Assembly: GCF_024323335.1 (NCBI RefSeq)
Contig: NC_066580.1
Coordinates: forward strand, 440,095,351 to 440,159,350
Reading direction: 5' to 3'
DNA: 64,000 nt
Source of the DNA: Lathyrus oleraceus
Taxonomy: Eukaryota > Streptophyta > Magnoliopsida > Fabales > Fabaceae
Part shown: positions 60,366 through 64,000 of the stretch, piece by piece
Layout of the letters: every line of letters begins with the position of its first letter
Numbering within the stretch: position 1 is the first letter of the stretch
Position numbers and translations under genes: made by a program
Notes under the pieces: generated by a model
The model's database searches: none
The model's input: the letters and a program-made list of their open reading frames with translations, nothing else
Told to the model about the DNA's origin: nothing

Positions 60366-60381
60366 CCGTCGTACTCGACGG
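60366..60381 (-). promoter_or_regulatory. Hairpin with compensated stem (element D LTR)
   Basis: On the element strand CCGTCG-AGTA-CGACGG: a 6-bp stem with the same AGTA loop as the CCTAGG hairpins of A-C but with four of six stem pairs different. The companion GGTG-CTAA-TACC lies just downstream, with one G-T pair. Confidence 0.6.
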
Positions 60382-60667
60382 GATCCACGTTCAAAAAGAA
60401 TAGAAGAAAGGTTGCTAAAAACTGCTCACAAACTGCACAAGGCTGGAAACAAACACAGATAAAAGACGGAAGAAGGTAACTCGGCAGGATATCGCATCCT
60501 GGGCCTACGTAGTCTGTCAGACACAGACATCAGAGTCGACGTAGTTCGGGGACAGGGGAAACGTGCTCGCTAGGATGTCGCATCCTATGCATACGTATCT
60601 TCTCTAACCAGAGTAAGAATCAGAGCACTCGTAGCTCGGCTAACGCACGCCAAACAAAACCCACACA

Positions 60668-60838
60668 GGAAACCGACTGCCAATCGCTGGACTGATGTCA
60701 GACTCCACACAAACACGCAAACATGGAAACCGAATGCCAATCGCTGGACTTACATCAGACTCCGAACCAACAAACACACAAACACACACACAGGAAACCA
60801 ACTGCCAATCGCTGGACTTACGTCAGACTCCAAACACA
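60668..60838 (-). repeat. Short tandem repeat in D LTR
   Basis: Three imperfect units around 'tgccaatcgctggact' (landmarks 60676, 60733, 60801; spacing 57 and 68 bp), separated by ACACA-rich spacers of varying length. Confidence 0.85.
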
Positions 60839-62170
60839 TACAAAGGGTTGAAAAAGAAAAAGGGCGCCCGGAGAGATCAGCTCATCTCCTGCCTACGTAC
60901 CTCATCTGGTATGAGGATCAGGGCGACGTAGTTCCCCTGAACAGGGAAAGAACTTCTATCCTAACCAGAAACAAAGGGAGACACAAACTACTAGGGAGAC
61001 TACGACTCGAGCCTAGAAGTTGTCATGCATACGCTCCCTATGTTAAGGTTTCTATCTAACTTGCACAGGGAGCAAGCTATCCTAAACAGCACAGGCAAAC
61101 ACATACAAGCACAAAAAGCAAGCACACACACTATATGCAAATAATTGGGCTCATACAAGGTTAAGCTTTAGTCAAGGGGTCATGTCGACCTCGACAAACA
61201 AGCCAACTGGAAAAGGGTGTGGTTAGCTCTTAACCCTAACATTGAGAGTTAGGGTGAAGCAGATGAAATGGGAAGTGAGGGTAAGACCTCACAGCTCTTA
61301 TCCCTGGCCTGGGAGAGCTTCAGACAGATGAAAGTGTGGGAGTTCAGAATGTAGGAACTCTTCTCCACAAATGACTAACACAACATGATCTTGGGTTATT
61401 ATCCACAATGCATCAACACATGGTGTGTGAGCAAGGTGAATGACACATTTGAATAGCAGGGGATGGATTACACATCCCTTTTATCTGCCAATTGCCTCCT
61501 AAGAGGTCTTTTCCTGCTTGGCACAAAAGTAAACATTCACAAGCATTGCCTCTTAAGGAGGGCTTCAGATAGGTGCCTGCCCACATAACAGGACAGGTCT
61601 TCCAGACTACATGAAGTCAGAAGAATTATACCTCAGTGGTTAAGCAACCAAGCAAAGCAAAGCAAGTTCAAATGAACTCTAAGCAACTTAGGTACCTGTG
61701 GAAAATCTAAACCAATCAGTTCAACTGTACAGACAAACAATCAACAGGCAATAACAAACAGACAGACAATGTTCACAATGTGCGAGCTACAAGGCAAACT
61801 CAAATGAGTTAGCATCAACCTCTTGATGAACAGAACTGGAAATCATGTGCTACAAGCTTGGCAATGGCTCAATTCCTTTCCACAATGCCTATTGAAGTGC
61901 TAGATGATGAATTTGAAGCTCAATCACAACTGAATCCAGCTCAAATTGCACTTGCCATGGATGCTTCAAGCTTCTATTCTAGCTCAATATGCCACGATTT
62001 CTCTTGAATTCTCGTCCAAATCTTCTCAACAATGCCTCATGAACATGAATCAATCACTAGAAAGTGTTCTTGTGTGAAGAAATTTGGAAAAAGTTTGAGA
62101 GAAAATTTTTGAGATTTTTGTGATTCTATATCTGAAATGATGATAATGATCAAAAACAGTTATGATTAAG

Positions 62171-62178
62171 TATATATA
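62171..62178 (-). promoter_or_regulatory. TATA-like box in D LTR
   Basis: TATATATA, about 1.2 kb from the LTR start on the reverse strand. Confidence 0.4.
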
Positions 62179-63403
62179 CTTCCTACTAATCATGTTTAAA
62201 ACCAACTTAAGCCTAATGCAAATGTGATTAGTAAGTTGGAAGGTGTTTGTGCAAAAATGAGTTTTTCACTTCATGCACCCCATGCACGTGAACAGTACTC
62301 TTTCAAGGCCCAAATCCACTTAAAATGAGTTCATGCAAGGTTTTGAATTGGTTTTGTATGCTCATGATCAACCAAAAAGATGTTATGCAATTTTCTTCCA
62401 AAAACTTCACGAGTGAGCACATGCCTATGCAAATGAAATTCATGTCAAGTAATGGTATGCTTGGAAAGTACATGTTATAAGGACAAAAATGCAAAAAGAA
62501 CCACTCATTTTGGAGTTTTGGTTAAAAAGTTATGTCCATTTGAACTTTGAAACACACTTTGCCATGATTGGACCATAACTCCTCAACCACACATGAGAAA
62601 TTCATGATCTTAGAATTTTTGGAAATGGGAGATAAAGATCTTTAACTTTCATGTTGGACAGAATTTTATTTGAAGCTTTCTTGATGATGTAATCTTGAGT
62701 TGAAGTTGGTCCAAAACCTTTCCATTTTTGGAAAGTTCAAATTATAGGTCACTTGCTACTTTGGGAAAGTCTTGATCTGACCTCAAATTCTTCAATGTTG
62801 ATGTTTGAAATGTCAAATGAGACTTGTTTGGACATGAATGAGGCATCTCTAACCACTTCCCACCTCCAAATTCACAGTTGACTTTGCAGTTAACTTGCAG
62901 TTGACTTGGTCATGCCCTGTGGACTTTGAGCTTTCAACACTTGATGAAATGGCTTCACCATGAAACCCTAGCTTATACAAGCTCAATAAAATCATATGAA
63001 GATCTCCATCTCAATAAAGACCTCATCTCCTTGAAAAACCCTGACTGATAGAACGCAACTGATTAGGGTTGACCAGAGGTCAAAACCCTAATCCCAAGGA
63101 ATCTGATCAGGAATAATGAACCATGATGATGATGATGATGTACCATTTCAACCAAGATAATACTCAACCTCCTTGAGGAACCAAGAAACCCTAATTGAAG
63201 CACAAACCTCAGATGATTAGTGATCAATTTATGAGACCTTCAGGCTTGCATCTCTTAGCCTCTCCATCTTCTGAGAAAGACCTAGGAGGATGACTTGCCT
63301 ATTTCACATGATATGCAAAGATGTAATGCCTAAAGTCCTACAAAATGAAATGCAATATGCTAATCTAGTCCCAAGAGAGGAGGGCAAATTTTGAGGTATT
63401 ACA

Positions 63404-63415
63404 GCTGCCCCTATT
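63404..63415 (-). promoter_or_regulatory. Polypurine tract of element D
   Basis: AATAGGGGCAGC on the reverse strand, directly next to the LTR start TGTAATACC. Confidence 0.8.
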
Positions 63416-64000
63416 CAATCCACTGTGAACCTGTCGATATGAATAGCCTCGGCTTTCAAATGATCAGGGTGAAGAGTGATTGAATACCAAGAAAAAACGA
63501 ACAATTTGCGCTCTGATGGGAAATAATTAACAATGCCTGTCAGAATCGGCAAAGAAGCAATCTCAAAAGAAGAATCCGTCTGGTACGGAGAAAGTCGGCC
63601 TGAATACCGAAAAGAAATTTGACCTGGATACCAAAATAAATGGTAACCCAGGGATAACCATGGCCTGAACGCCGCTCGTCAGTCTGAATACTACTTCGGC
63701 CTGGATACCACTTCGGTCTGAATACCACTTCGGTCTGGATACCACTTCGGTCTGGATACCGGAAAACTGGCCTGAATGCCGCAAGCTGCATCGATCTGAA
63801 CTTCGGAAGCTTCTTCGATCTGAGAATCGGAAACTGGTCTGAATACCCTCCTCGGCCTGAACACCGGAAACTAGCCTGAATGCCGCAAGCTGCATCGATC
63901 TGAACTTCGGAAAATCTGTCATGCCTGTCAGCATCGGCAAAAATAAGGGACAGTGATAAATGAGGTGGCACGCGTGCCAATGACCCATGTTGGGGATAAC
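63416..64000 (-). other. 3' UTR of element D with tandem repeats
   Basis: Contains four 17-bp units (63693-63760) and a 104-bp repeat (landmark 'cctgaatgccgcaagctgca' at 63771 and 63875). Two overlapping reverse frames of 141 and 146 codons (63540-63988) run through these repeats in different frames and are judged non-coding. The GGTCTC-TTA-GGGACC hairpin is not found here. Confidence 0.75.
63693..63760 (-). repeat. 17-bp tandem repeat
   Basis: Four consecutive units of 'acttcggtctggatacc' (units 1 and 2 each with one substitution), then further diverged copies up to about 63860. Confidence 0.9.

Larger units (their letters stand above)
60178..63403 (-). repeat. 3' LTR of element D
   Basis: Reverse-strand LTR of 3226 bp, TG...CA ends, with the PPT immediately outside. 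The hairpin is at 60366-60381, an imperfect three-unit repeat at 60668-60838, and a TATA-like box at 62171-62178. Forward ORFs such as 60133-60462 cross the LTR boundary and are not genes. Confidence 0.85.
60178..64000 (-). mobile_element. Element D: another Tat/Ogre-like element (reverse, partial)
   Basis: Only the 3' end is in the window: LTR 60178-63403, PPT 63404-63415 and about 585 bp of 3' UTR. It belongs to a different family from A-C: the LTR is shorter (3226 bp), starts TGTAATACC and ends TAATGCGACA. The LTR tail nevertheless shares the order hairpin, GGTGCTAATACC, CGGTGGCGGCTCTG with the Ogre LTRs, and the PPT is AATAGGGGCAGC. The coding region lies to the right, outside the window, so the lineage rests on these LTR features. 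It inserted into A's right LTR; the 5 bases before it are GTGTG and the matching duplication cannot be checked. Confidence 0.8.

Noticed and set aside
60133..60462. 109-codon forward frame rich in Arg and Lys
   Set aside because: It crosses the A/D boundary and runs antisense through D's LTR end; no domain.
63540..63988. Two overlapping reverse frames of 141 and 146 codons at the right end
   Set aside because: They cover the same 17-bp and 104-bp tandem repeats in different frames; open frames through repeats are expected by chance.
1..64000. CRISPR arrays, bacterial operons, rRNA or tRNA genes, host protein genes
   Set aside because: No regularly spaced palindromic repeats, no recognisable RNA gene and no non-transposon coding sequence; the tRNA-like match is only the primer binding site.

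Overview
The window is repeat-rich plant nuclear DNA with no host gene that I can recognise. Essentially all of it is LTR retrotransposon of the Ty3/gypsy Tat/Ogre type. The evidence is very long LTRs (4.7-5.4 kb) bounded by TGTAAGACCC...CCGCTACA, a primer site starting TGGCGACTC/TGGTGACTC as reported for Ogre (tRNA-Arg), an extra ORF upstream of gag, an intron between protease and reverse transcriptase, a second RNase H between the first RNase H and integrase, and a long repeat-rich 3' UTR. This points to a legume with an Ogre-rich genome, most likely tribe Fabeae (Pisum, Vicia, Lathyrus). The species is an inference.

Layout, oldest to youngest. Element A (+ strand) is the host layer: the end of a 3' UTR (1-367), an LTR (368-5068), then a coding region that starts abruptly inside protease (5069) and runs through a broken RT-RNase H-RNase H-integrase to 9301. 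Its 3' UTR runs to 10692, resumes at 55885, and leads into another LTR (57171-60177). Element B (- strand, 10693-55879) sits inside A's 3' UTR with a perfect 5-bp target duplication CTTGT. It has 5' LTR, PBS, ORF1, gag, pro, intron, pol, 3' UTR, PPT and 3' LTR, but carries nine in-frame stops and three frameshifts. Element C (+ strand, 29265-52883) lies inside B's 5' LTR. It is a tandem, LTR-sharing dimer of a non-autonomous Ogre derivative that lost ORF1, most of gag-pro and nearly all of pol. Its left LTR and 373 bp of the target LTR are gone. Element D (- strand, 60178 to beyond the window) interrupts A's right LTR; only its 3' LTR and part of its 3' UTR are visible.

No copy here can encode a complete set of proteins, so any past movement of C must have used proteins made elsewhere. 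The least expected signals are non-coding: (1) a hairpin about 103 nt upstream of every TGTAAGACC-type LTR start; (2) a hairpin with loop AGTA near the LTR 3' end whose stem sequence differs between families but still pairs; (3) a copy of the start of the PBS about 80 nt upstream of it, inside the LTR; (4) the tandem structure and deletion junctions of C.
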